A stretch of 64,000 nucleotides of DNA, taken from assembly GCA_963402885.1 (NCBI GenBank), contig OY727103.1:13604085-13668084 (forward strand), in the 5' to 3' direction. The position numbers and the translations under genes were made by a program. This document shows, one piece after another, positions 32,769 to 44,348 of the stretch. Source of the DNA: Antedon bifida (lineage: Eukaryota; Echinodermata; Crinoidea; Comatulida; Antedonidae). The notes beneath the pieces were generated by a model, which was not told the DNA's origin, made no database searches, and was given only the letters and a program-made list of their open reading frames with translations. Every line of letters starts with the position of its first letter. Within the stretch, counting starts at the first letter, position 1.

Positions 32769-33566
32769 GGGACTTTACGAAACACGACTGTTAGGGGAGG
32801 ACAACGAATGCCCTGTGTTCCCTAGAGCGTAAAATATATATACATACAGTCAACATAGCCGTTTTACTAGTTACACACCCTAGCACGAAGAGACGACAAC
32901 TGACAGTATCTCTCTCCATCCCCTGTCTTGCGGCGTGGGGCCCTTTTGGAACAGCATAGGCCTAGCATATTGCTTTTAACACAGCCATTATAACCCAATA
33001 AAAATGTTATATCGTTAAACAATTAAATTAGAAGTTCAAATATTATATTAAAGATGTATTGTCCCCCAAAAACATGAAAAATGAAGATTAATTACATCAG
33101 ACTTTGAATAGGTTATTTTGTAGTTTGAATAAAGTTAATCACTTCCGTAGAAAAAAAACCGAAAAAAATAATGTTTTCACTTATAAAATAACATAATAAA
33201 TGGTTAAACTCAACCAAAAATCCATTGGCTGGCAGCCAATTTAGCAAATTTTTGCTTTAAATTACAGTTTTTCAGGTAAATAAATTTTGTTTAGATCTAA
33301 TTTTTGGTCAAAGTGGATAACTATTATGTGACATTAAAATGGCATATGCAACAAAAAAAATTGTAAAAATTATTTTTCAGGGGGACAATACATATTTAAG
33401 GTTGTATGTACATTATTTCTATTCGTAAACGGGAAAATGGCAACTTTATTGTCCTCAAAAAGTTAAGATGACGGAATTTCATGTTAAGCTCTGCCCAGTT
33501 AAAGTTCATGCATAAATTATTCATGAGCACAGTCCTGTGGCTTCCCGTCGTGTTTCGTAAAGTCCC
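32769..33566. mobile_element. MITE with 20-bp perfect terminal inverted repeats and TA target duplication
   Basis: GGGACTTTACGAAACACGAC at 32769-32788 is exactly repeated in reverse complement at 33547-33566. Both outer flanks are TA. The element is 798 bp long, of which 344 bp belong to a second element inserted inside it. No transposase frame is present. Confidence 0.75.
33052..33395. mobile_element. Nested piggyBac-like MITE with TTAA target sites
   Basis: The termini AGATGTATTGTCCCCC and (opposite strand) ATATGTATTGTCCCCC match at 15 of 16 bases. TTAA flanks both ends (33048-33051 and 33396-33399). TTAA duplication is the hallmark of piggyBac transposition. The element lies wholly within the MITE at 32769-33566. 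Confidence 0.65.
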
Positions 33567-34019
33567 TAACGATCATGAAAGATGAACGATTGAACAAGTT
33601 TAAAGTGTTAAATCAAATAATAACGGTGATCTTCTTATATAAGCCTAGAATAGATTGTCTCGTGTAGAAATCTATGTATTGTTATGATTGTGAATTGAGC
33701 AAGCGTGACAAACATTACCTTACTTGATATTCTACCTGTAAAGTACGCCCTCAATTTGTTACTGTATGCAGTTTTAGCTAAGACTCTTTTATAGCAATGG
33801 TTTATAGATGATAAAGTTGGTGTAATGCCAACTTAAGTGAAATTGCCAAATTAAGTTCGTATGGTCTGTATCACGCAAAGCTAGGCCACCTAATAGCAAA
33901 CTAATCGTGTTATGCATGATTGGAAGGCTACTCGTGTCTGCATGTTATGCGGACAGGTTTTGGGTAAATTCACCTTTGGCGCTAAAACTTTAAGGTCAGA
34001 AACATTTATAGATAATTTA

Positions 34020-35480
34020 TAGAAGATAAATAGATAATGGAACCTAATTTTGCAATAAAAACGTCGTCTTTGGTTGTCAATCTGTTCATAGGTTACGTAA
34101 CGTATAGAAACGTACCAGTTTTTTTTTTACTGTACCGCAATAAATAATGGTACCTAATTAATTCAGCATTTTTGTCAAGTTTCAACACTCTTTGATGTTG
34201 GAAACATTCCCTAATAATAGATATTTCAATCAAGCTAACACTTTTTACCTTGATGACGGGAACATTTGAACATAAATTCGCAATAATGGAGCATAAATTT
34301 GGAATGAAGTCTTGTCATCTAGCTTGTTCACATGATGTGGAAAAAAGTTTGGATGGGATGAGGGCAGTGAGAGAAATTCTAAGCAACTATTAAATACATA
34401 GCACTACTTATTTTTAGGTCGAGAACAACATGCATTTTGCAATAATGGAACCTAATTTTGCAATTAAGTGTCATTATCTTGTTTCTTACTGTACAATGTT
34501 GGAAGAAAATTTGAATGTGATGGGTGAGCGAAATTTCTAAAATCTACATTAACATAACAATACATTTATTACCTCGAAGTTGGAAACAACTTAAATTCGC
34601 AATAATGCAATGGAACCTAATTTTGCAATGAAGTTGTTTCATCTAGTTTGTTTATTATGATGTGGGAAAAAGTTTGAAAGGGAAACCAAGTCAATCGTGA
34701 AGCTAAACTATTACGTAAAGATCATTATAGAAATAAGATCAGTAACTTTTTCAGATCTGATAGTCGTACTAGGTGGAGTGGCGTTTTTTAAACCTTGTTG
34801 GTTCCGATAAATGGATTACTAATTTAGCCAATGAAGTGTGTCAGGGTGACCTTAATGTTCTCTCTATTAATGATTTCTTTATTTTACAAACGTCAAGATT
34901 TAATAAACTGTTGCCTTAAGTTAGAGATACTAGTATGTTAAATGAACTAGTTCCCCCGAATCTGATTATTGAGAGAAATAGTATTGAGCATAAACTCAAT
35001 CAGATTAAATTCAATAAAGCACTTGGACCAGACATGATTTTTCATTGATTCTGAAAGATAACAGTAGCATAATTGCAGGTCCTCTATGTGCTATCTTTAA
35101 TTCTAGTCTCAGGGAAGGGGTTATACCTGATATTTAGAAATGTGCAAATGTAGTGTATATCCCGAAAGGTAGTCCACCTAGAAATATTAACATAACATTC
35201 ATTACCTCGAAGTCGGAAAAAACTTAAATTCGCAATATGCTATGGGACCTTATTTTGCAATTAAGTGTCATCCAGTTTATTATGATGTGGGAAAAAGTTT
35301 AGATGGGATGGGATGAGTGAAATTCTAAGCAAGCTAAATAATAATATTATTTTGAGGTCGGGAACAACATTTGCGATAATGGAACCTAAAGTTGTGTCAT
35401 TATCTCGTTTGTTTATAACATGTGGGAAGAAAGTTTGGATGGGATGAGTTAATGAAATTCTATGCAACCTACATATATTC
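34020..35480. repeat. Diverged ~160-bp tandem repeat, interrupted by a LINE
   Basis: Units share CAATAATGGAACCTAATTT, GATGTGGGAAAAAGTTTG and GGATGAG...GAAATTCTAAGCAA. Distances between neighbouring GGAACCTAATTT boxes near 34292, 34451 and 34616 are about 159 and 165 bp. Copies resume at 35190-35480 after the LINE piece at 34720-35180. Confidence 0.7.
34720..35180 (+). mobile_element. LINE reverse-transcriptase N-terminal fragment inside the 160-bp repeat
   Basis: The plus strand encodes LIIERNSIEHKLNQIKFNKA, followed by LGPDMI, SIIAGPLCAIFNSSLREG and KCANVVYIPKG, the fingers/palm start of a Jockey/CR1-type RT. Frameshifts and stops interrupt it, and the catalytic motif is missing. Confidence 0.7.
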
Positions 35481-35717
35481 AAGTAAATTTTCTTTTGGAT
35501 GATCCAAAGTCAATAAAAATCGTAAAACTTTTACTTTTTTACTCTAGCTTTCGCTGGTCAACGACGCAGCTTAATCATGAGTGAGTCTCTGTGACTTGGA
35601 CTTGTTGCCATTAGATCTCGTATATGGTATATCGCTATCTATGGATCGTTCAGGTTTACCCAAATGGGATTGTCGGGGCCTCCTCTTTAGTAAGTTGTTG
35701 TATAATTTTGGGAGTTT

Positions 35718-35998
35718 CAAACCGCCGTCGTCTCTGTTCATAGTGTTACCATGTTTTCTTATTTTTATTGATTCTTTTATTTTCCTGTCTTTCCATGAAG
35801 ATTCTGTGCATAGTATTTTTACGTTCCAATTTGGTAAATGAGTGTTCATGTGATCGGTGATGGCTGAGTTGTGAACAATTTCTGAAGCTGAATTTCTGGC
35901 TGAACGTGTTAAAATACCTGTACAATGTGAAGTAACATCTGCTTTGTGTTCTTTTATCTTTGTGGATGAACACTATGAACAGAGACAACGGCGGTTTG
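35718..35998. repeat. Fold-back pair: 30-bp inverted repeat with a 221-bp loop
   Basis: The 30 bases at 35718-35747 and 35969-35998 are reverse complements at 29 positions (core CTCTGTTCATAGTGTT). The right arm abuts the start of a LINE copy. It could be a MITE end or an inversion made during LINE insertion. Confidence 0.6.
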
Positions 35999-37440
35999 GA
36001 ACTCACATCACATCATAGCACTGAGACGGCTCTACTGAAGGTTAAGGGTGATATCGTACAAAACATTGCTCAGTGGAGAGGTGTATTGTTGGTCTTGTTG
36101 TGTTTTAGTACAGCCTTTGATACTGTTAGTCATTCAATCCTGCTTAAGGGTCCTAGTCATAGTTTTGGTTTTCAAGGCACTATCCTTAATTGGTTTCGGT
36201 CGTATTTGTCTGGTAGAACATCAAGTGTAAACATCAATGGTTGTCAGTCTAAATCACTTAGGCCCATATGCTTTCACTCTTTACACTATCCCTATTGGGC
36301 AGATATTACGCAGACATGGTATTCAGTACCATATGTATGCTATTCAGCTATACGTTCCATTCGAGCCAAAGGATACTGAATCTATAAATGTTGGTTTTCT
36401 AGAGGCTAAGCAATGCATTAGTGAAGTGAAGCAATGGATGAGTACCAACATGCTGAAGTTAAATGAAGAGAAGACCGAGTTCCTTGTATCTGTTGCACAT
36501 CATCTCAAATGTCACATGCCAACTATTACATTGCAGGTGTGTGGCAAAACCATTAGGCCAACGGACAATGTTCGGAACTTGGGTGTCATCTTCGACTCTT
36601 CAATGATGATGTCTACACACACTCTGAGACTTTGTAGTAGCCTGAAATTCCATATCCGGAATATTTCACAAATCCAGAGATACATTGACACCAAACTGTG
36701 CCATACAGTAACCAGGGCAGTCACTTTATCAAGATTTGATTATTGTAACACTTTACTACTCGGATTCCCAGGGTCAGATCTTGATCACCTTCAACATGCT
36801 CAGAACTGGGCTGCCAAGATCATCTATGGTGGTAGGAAGTTTGACCATACCTCGCCATATTTACGTCAACTACATTGGTTACCGGTGCGGGAGATGATTC
36901 AGAGTCTTTATGATGGTTTATAAGTGCATCCAACGCCTGGTTCCAGACCATCTATCAACCTGCTTGCCGTTGCATTGCTCTGGGTGCATTGGTTTAAGGT
37001 CTGGAAATAATAATACCCTGCTCCAGGATTTGGTACCAATCAACTCACTTATAACCTCACATCGCCGGACTTTTTCTTATGCTGTACCTTATTGCTGGAA
37101 CAACCTACCTTGCAATATCCGTTCGGCCGACAATACTGCAGCATTTAAGAAAGCTATTAAGACATATTTATTTCCGATAGACTAGGTTTTTGGTAGGCAT
37201 AGACGCCAAACACCACTATGGCACTTTTGAATACTGTCCAGGCGGGCCTTGCACCTTAAATTGCAGGTAGTTTTATTTTTTTATTGTCATTAACAGGTTG
37301 TCTTTGGTTAGCCTATTTCCTGTTTAGAGTCTAGATAATTTTAATAATCAACTAACTCTCAAAGTGCTCTGATCTTTACGAAATAGCGTTATATAAATGT
37401 CGCATTATATTATTGTTATTATTATTATATATAATAATTT
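35999..37440 (+). mobile_element. L2/CR1-like LINE, 5'-truncated, active-site deleted
   Basis: The frames at 35999-36379, 36237-36923 and 36910-37185 together cover the RT palm (DTVSHSILLK, GTILNWFRSYLSGR), thumb and C-terminus (QRLVPDHLS, WNNLPCNIRSADNTAAFKKA). Frame changes occur near 36230 and 36915. At 36336-36347 the expected YADDTQLY reads YAIQLY, a 6-bp deletion removing both catalytic aspartates. The tail AAATAGCGTTATATAAATG followed by ATT repeats (to 37430) is the usual 3' end. Confidence 0.8.
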
Positions 37441-38014
37441 TAAAATGTAGCATATTTTCCACCATTTTTGTTAATTTACCTGTCACTTTTAATGTGCTCA
37501 TATAACATGGTTTCTAGTTGAAAAATGAATAAAATATGATGAAATTGCTAAAGAAAGGTTGTAAAACAGAATCGGACAAAAAGAGTGTGCAGATTATACA
37601 TGCAGTGCACATGCTAATTTCTGCGTACTCATGGCAATTTTTAAACGCTTAAAATTGCCTGAAACGTACTCTAAATTCGTCAAAAATAAATTTTGAAAAT
37701 TGTAAGCGCGTGGATGTATGCGTTATATGTGCTACGCACGTAATTGTATTGTCATATGATGAAATATGAAAATATGGACTGGAATTTATGAGTACCAAAT
37801 TTGGTTTAATTATAATACAATCTTGTGAAGATATGATTACAAACGTTTTGTTAATTAATTTTTTATTGCGCACCATGAAAATATAACCACATCGTTTCCT
37901 GCCGATAAGGATTACTCTGAAAAATTGACGTAGCTCAATATAATTGACAGACAAAATAGTGCTAAGGAAAGAATAAATGAATATAAATGTATGTGCATGA
38001 TAATGCATATAACA
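37441..38014. other. Interval with no supported gene
   Basis: AT-rich. A 130-codon minus-strand frame (37649-38041) is compositionally biased, with no domain, and I do not call it. Confidence 0.4.
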
Positions 38015-38285
38015 TAATGGGGTGGGTGAAATTCTAAGCAAGCTAAATACATAACTAGTTATTTTGAGGTTGAAAACAGAACCTGAATTTGCAATAATGG
38101 AACGTAATTTTGTAATAAAGTCATCATTTCATGGGATGGGGGCGGTGAGAGAAATTCTAGGAAACCTATTAAATACATAGCCCTGATTATTTTTAGGTCG
38201 GGAACAACATACATTCGCAATAATGGAACCTAAATTTGCAATGAAGTCGTGTCATTATCTCGTTTGTTTATATACCATGTAAACA
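38015..38285. repeat. Further copies of the ~160-bp repeat
   Basis: Two units share GAAATTCTAAGCAAGCTAAA, CAATAATGGAAC and CATTATCTCGTTTGTTTAT with the array at 34.0-35.5 kb. The LINE and its flanks at 35.5-38.0 kb lie between the two parts. Confidence 0.65.
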
Positions 38286-38393
38286 CAAAAATTTAGTCCT
38301 CACATTTAGTACGATTGGGAGATTAAAACAGAATCCTTAACTAATAACATTATTTATTAAGTTTTGCGTACAAATGACCAAAAAAGCCTTACC

Positions 38394-38507
38394 GCTATCA
38401 TCCTCATTGCTTTCACTATCAACATCTGAATTTTCATTATATTCAGGAATTTGTACATTTATTTTCTATTTGTTTTCTGTGTTCATTCACTTGTTCCATA
38501 GAAGCTG
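38394..38507 (-). other. Possible exon with acidic stretch, frameshifted
   Basis: Flanked by ATTTCAG and G|GTAAGG on the minus strand. One frame gives MEQVNEHRKQIENK, another continues with EYNENSDVDSESNEDDSG. A single-base indel separates them. The protein is unknown. Confidence 0.25.
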
Positions 38508-39020
38508 AAATATAAAATATAACATTTAGTAATGGAATACTTTGTTTATTATAACATTTTCTGTAATCTATTCGTAGAGTATCATATAGATAATAGTAAA
38601 CTCGATATAAACTCATCACTTTGATATTTATCCGCATGATAAACGCCACATGCACTTCTACACGGTAGAACATTGGACATAGAAAAAGATTATGCCAAAT
38701 TATGACCTGAAGAAAATAACATTTTGTTAATAGTGAGCTATCTATTTTGTGAGATATCTATACAGATACATACTACATACAGTGTAGCATAGGGGAAATT
38801 ACGGGACCCGCCTTTTATTCCAATTTTGAACATGATAACGTCATCAAAATTAAACACGAAGATAGCAATTTTTGAAAGAATTTATCTGAGCAACAACATA
38901 TTAACGTGTTGAAAAACTGTGGATTCGTAGATGAGCGCTCTTTTCAATGTGATGAACTATGACACAAAAGATGAAATACGCCTTTTTAAATTCATGTCAC
39001 AACATCCGATTTTTACATGA
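38508..39020. other. Interval with no supported gene
   Basis: AT-rich single-copy-like sequence leading into the minisatellite. Confidence 0.4.
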
Positions 39021-39023
39021 ATT

Positions 39024-40900
39024 AATTATCTTGCAGCCACTGGTTATTATCTGGTGGATGCCACTTAATTATCTTGCAGCCACTGGTTATTATCTGGTGG
39101 ATGCCACCTAATTATCTTTCAGCCACCTGTTATTATCTGGTGGATGCCACTTAATTATCTGACGGATGCCACTTAATTATCTGACGGATGCCACCTGTTA
39201 TTATCTGGTGGATGCCACTTAATTTTTTTGCAGCCATCGGTTATTATCTGGTGGATGCCACTTAATTATCTTTCAGCCACCGGTTATTATCTGACGGATG
39301 CCACTTAATTATCTTGCAGCCACCTGTTATTATCTGACGGATGCCACTTAATTATCTTTCAGCCACCTGTTATTATCTGGTGGATGCCACTTAATTATCT
39401 TGCAGCCACCAGTTATTATCTGACGGATGCCACTTAATTATCTGGCATCCACCGGTTATTATCTGACGGATGCCACGTAATTATCTGGCATCCACCGGTT
39501 ATTATCTGACGGATGCCACTTAATTATCTTGCAGCCACCGGTTATTATCTGGTGGATGCCACTTAATTATTTGACGGTTGCCACTTAATTATCGATGGAT
39601 GCCACTTAATTATCTTGCGGCCACCGGTTATTATCTGGTGGATGCCACTTAGTTATCTTGCAGCCACCGGTTATTATCTGGTGGATGCTACTTAATTATT
39701 TGACGGTTGCCACTTAATTATCGATGGATGCCACTTAATTATCTTGCGGCCACCGGTTATTATCTGGTGGATGCCACTTAGTTATCTTGCAGCCACCAGT
39801 TATTATCTGGTGGATGCCACTTAGTTATCTTGCGGCCACCAGTTATTATCTGGTGGATTCCACTTAATTATCTTGCAGCCACCGGTTATTATCTGGTGGA
39901 TGCCACTTAGTTATCTTGCGGCCACCAGTTATTATCTGGTGGATGCCACTTAATTATCTTGCAGCCACCGGTTATTATCTGGTGGATGCCACTCAATTAT
40001 CTTGCGGCCACCTGTTATTATCTGGTGGATGCCACTTAATTATCTGACGGATGCCACTTAATTATCTGACGGATGCCACCTGTTATTATCTGGTGGATGC
40101 CACTTAATTTTTTGCAGCTATCGGTTATTATCTGGTGGATGCCACTTAATTATCTTTCAGCCACCGGTTATTATCTGGTGGATGCCACTTAATTATTTGA
40201 CGGTTGCCACTTAATTATCGATGGATGCCACTTAATTATCTTGCGGCCACCGGTTATTATCTGGTGGATGCCACTTAGTTATCTTGCAGCCACCGGTTAT
40301 TATCTGGTGGATGCCACTTAATTATTTGACGGTTGCCACTTAATTATCGACGGATGCCACTTAATTATCTGACGGTTGCCACTTAATTATCGACGGATGC
40401 CACTTAATTATCTTGCGGCCACCAGTTATCATCTGACGGATGCCACTTTAATTATCTTGCAGCCACCGGTTATTATCTGGTGGATGCCACTTAATTATCT
40501 GCCGTCCACCGATTATTATCCGACGGATGCTACTTAATTATCTTGCAGCCACCGGTTATTATCTGGTGGATGCCACTTAATTATCTGACGGATGCCACTT
40601 AATTATCTTGCAGCCACCGGTTATTATACGGTGGATGCCACGTAATTATCTGGTGTCCACCGGTTATTATCTGACGGATACCACTTAATTATCTTGCAGC
40701 CACCGGTTATTATCTGGTGGATGCCACTTAATTATCCGACGGATGCCACTTAATTATCCGACGGATGCCACTTAATTATCCGACGGTTGCCACTTAATTA
40801 TCCGACGGATGCCACTTAATAATCTTGCGGCCACCAGTTATCTGGTGGATGCCACTTAATTATCTTGCAGCCACAGGTTATTATCTGGTGGATGCCACTC
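39024..40900. repeat. 43-bp minisatellite with 22-bp half units
   Basis: The main unit is about 43 bp and contains GGTGGATGCCACTTAATTAT then GCAGCCACCGGTTATTATCT. Shorter 22-bp units (GACGGATGCCACTTAATTAT) are interspersed, often in pairs. CCACC and GGTGG in each unit form a small inverted repeat around GGTTATTATCT. Blocks of several units are themselves repeated, for example around 39640-39800 and 40180-40340. Confidence 0.95.
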
Positions 40901-40924
40901 CAAATAACCAAAAAAAATTTTAAA

Positions 40925-41100
40925 CCTCATTTTCTTTAACTTTGCCTAGGTTATCTCTCTAGGCTAGGCCCTCCGGTCCAAGCCTAGCCCAGCCAGCCAG
41001 GCCTAACTAGAGTAGAAGGCCTGGGCTAGCCTTGAAGGAGAGGAGAGGCCTAGTAGGCTAGCTAGGCCTAGGCTAGCCTTAAATTAAAATAATATTATCA
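40925..41100. repeat. CTAGGCC-rich segment
   Basis: The stretch is dense in CTAGGC, AGGCCTA and GCTAGC (for example GGCTAGCTAGGCCTAGGCTA). Similar sequence appears near the first exons of SLC25A3, PDHB and PXK. Confidence 0.6.
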
Positions 41101-41254
41101 ATAAACTATACAACAATTCTTACCTGGATCACTCTCTAATTCTAACCACCTTTCGTTCAAAATGTTGATGGGCATTATCTCCATGATTCACTGAATTTTA
41201 AATCATTATTTACAACAACAACGAGAATGATGTATCTGGTAAGCCGGTATTACT

Positions 41255-43970
41255 GATATGGAAGGCAAAATTCGTCAAACAAGGTATTGATTTAATAATA
41301 TGGAAGGCAAAATTCGTCAAACAAGGTATTGATTCAATATTATGGAAGGCAAATTTCGTCAAATAAAGTAGTGATTCAGTATTATGGAAGGCAAATTTCG
41401 TCAAATAAAGTATTGATTGAGTATTATGGAAGGCAAATTTCGTCAATAATAGGGTATTGATTGAGTATTATGGAAGGCAAGTTTCGTCAAATAAAGTATT
41501 GATTGAGTATTATGGAAGGCAAATTTCGTCAATAATAGGGTATTGATTCAGTATTATGGAAGGCAAACTTCGTCAATAATAGGGTATTGATTGAGTATTA
41601 TGGAAGGCAAATTTCGTCAATGATAGGGTATTGATTGAGTATTATGGAAGGCAAATTTCGTCAATGATAATAGGGTATTGATTCAGTATTATGGTAGGCA
41701 AACTTCGTCAATGATAGGGTATTGATTCAGTATTATGGTAGGCAAACTTCGTCAATGATACGGTATTGATTCAGTATTATGGAAGGCAAATTTCGTCAAT
41801 AATAGGGTATTGATTCAGTATTATGGAAGGCAAATTTCGTCAATAATAGGGTATTGATTCAGTATTATGGAAGGCGAATTTCGTCAATGATAGGGTATTG
41901 ATTCAATATTATGGCAGGCAAACTTCGTCAATGATAGGGTATTGATTCAGTATTATGGAAGGCAAATTTCGTCAATAATAGGGTATTGATTCAGTATTAT
42001 GGAAGGCAAATTTCGTCAATAATAGGGTATTGATTCAGTATTATGGAAGGCGAATTTCGTCAATGATAGGGTATTGATTCAATATTATGGCAGGCAAACT
42101 TCGTCAATAATAAGGTATTGATTCAGTATTATGGAAGGCAAATGTCGTCAATGATAGGGTATTTTTTCAGTATTATGGAAGGCAAATGTCGTCAATGATA
42201 GGGTATTTTTTCAGTATTATGGAAGGCAAATGTCGTCAATGATAGGTATTGATTCAGTATTATGGAAGGCAAATTTCGTCAATGATAGGGTATTGATTGA
42301 GTATTATGGAAGGCAAATTTCGTCAATAATAGGGTATTGATTGAGTATTATGGAAGGCACATTTCGTCAATAATAGGGTATTGATTCAGTATTATGGAAG
42401 GCAAATTTCGTCAATGATAGGGTATTGATTCAGTATTATGGAAGGCAAATTTCGTCAAAACAAGGTATTAGTTCAGTACTATGGAAGGCAACATTCGTCA
42501 AAAAAAATAATTGATTAGGATTATTATGGAAGGCAAATTTCGTCAAGCAAGGTATTGATTAATTATTATGGAAGGCAAAATTCGCCAAACGAGGTATTGA
42601 TTCAATATTATGGAAGGCAAATTTCGTCAATGATAGGGTATTGATTCAGTATTATGGAAGGCAAATTTCGTCAATGATAGGGTATTGATTCAGTATTATG
42701 GAAGGCAAATTTCGTCAATGATAGGGTATTGATTCAATATTATGGAAGGCAAATTTCGTCAATAATAAGGTATTGATTCAGTATTATGGAAGGCAAATTT
42801 CGTCATTAATAAGGTATTGATTCAATATTATGGAAGGCAACTTTCGTCAATAATAAGGTATTGATTCAGTATTATGGAAGGCAAATTTCAACAATAAGGT
42901 ATTGATTCAATATTATGGAAGGCAAATTTCGTCATTAATAAGGTATTGATTCAGTATTATGGAAGGCAAATTTCGTCAATAATAAGGTATTGATTCAATA
43001 TTATGGAAGGAAAATTTCGTCATTAATAAGGTATTGATTCAGTATTATGGAAGGCAAATTTCGTCAATAATAAGGTATTGATTCAGTATTATGGAAGGCA
43101 AATTTCGTCAATAATAAGGTATTGATTCAGTATTATGGAAGGCAAATGTCGTCAATGATAGGGTATTTTTTCAGTATTATGGAAGGCAAATGTCGTCAAT
43201 GATAGGGTATTGATTCAGTATTATGGAAGGCAAATTTCGTCAATGATAGGGTATTGATTGAGTATTATGGAAGGCAAATTTCGTCAATAATAGGGTATTG
43301 ATTGAGTATTATGGAAGGCACATTTCGTCAATAATAGGGTATTGATTCAGTATTATGGAAGGCAAATTTCGTCAATGATAGGGTATTGATTCAGTATTAT
43401 GGAAGGCAAATTTTGTCAATGATAGGGTATTGATTCAGTATTATGGAAGGCAAATTTCGTCAAAACAAGGTATTAGTTCAGTACTATGGAAGGCAACATT
43501 CGTCAAAAAAAATAATTGATTAGGATTATTATGGAAGGCAAATTTCGTCAAGCAAGGTATTGATTAATTATTATGGAAGGCAAAATTCGCCAAACAAGGT
43601 ATTGATTCAATATTATGGAAGGCAAATGTCGTCAATAATAAGGTATTGATTCAGTACTATGGAAGGCAAATTTCGTCAAATAAGGTATTGAATAAATATT
43701 ATGGAAGGCAAAATTTCCCAAACAAGGTATTGGTTCAATATTATGAAAGGCAAAATTCGTCAAACAAGGTATTGATTCAGTATTATGGAAGGCAAAATTC
43801 GTCAAACAAGGTATTGATTAGATGTTATGGAAGGCAAAATTCGCCGAACAAGCTATTGATCCAATATTATGGAAGGCAAAATTCGTCAAACAAGGTATTG
43901 GTTCAGTATTATGAAGGGCAAATTTCATCAAACAAGGTATTCAATATTATGAAAAATAAAAAATTAGTTC
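41255..43970. repeat. 44-bp minisatellite with a ~1-kb higher-order repeat
   Basis: The unit is close to 44 bp (GGTATTGATTCAGTATTATGG then AAGGCAAATTTCGTCAATAAT), with 38-42-bp variants at both ends of the array. A marked variant block (CAAGGTATTAGTTCAGTACT with AAAAAAATAATTGATTAGG) occurs at about 42455 and again about 1005 bp later. The block of units before it is also copied, showing a recent ~1-kb duplication. Long peptides such as YYGRQNSSNKVLI translate from it but are only by-products of the repeat. Confidence 0.95.
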
Positions 43971-43997
43971 AAATAAGGTTCAACATCTGATAAATTG

Positions 43998-44348
43998 TTT
44001 ATTCCATGAAGTAGAGATGTACACAGTTACAATAATTTAACCAAAATTTGTTTACATCAACTCACTGCAGATTAAAATATACAATTGGTAACGGTGACTT
44101 ATTAAAATGAACACATCAAAGACTGAATGCTACCTAAATTGCAAATTCAAAGAGGACTGGATTACTTTCAATATTAGTGACAAATAAGTTTAATAAATCA
44201 TTACTGTCCATCTATAAGAAAAATATTTAATTTACTTTAGCAGTGTTTGTCAAATTCTTTATATATTTTGGTTAAATAGTTAATTGAAGAATATTATAAT
44301 ATACTTAGTACTACAGCAGGTTGTTTCAACTATGCATCAATTGTTAAT
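43998..44348 (-). other. 3' UTR of SLC25A3 with candidate polyadenylation signal
   Basis: The minus strand has AATAAA at 43998-44003, directly beside the end of the minisatellite, about 345 bp after the SLC25A3 stop. Nothing else is seen in the interval. Confidence 0.45.

Noticed and set aside
35571-36006. Overlapping 86-92-codon frames on both strands
   Set aside because: They derive from the fold-back and AT-rich loop; no domain or splice context.
43646-43990. 114-codon frame with repeated YYGRQNSSNKVLI-like peptide
   Set aside because: It is the translation of the 44-bp minisatellite variants; open frames come from unit lengths near a multiple of three.
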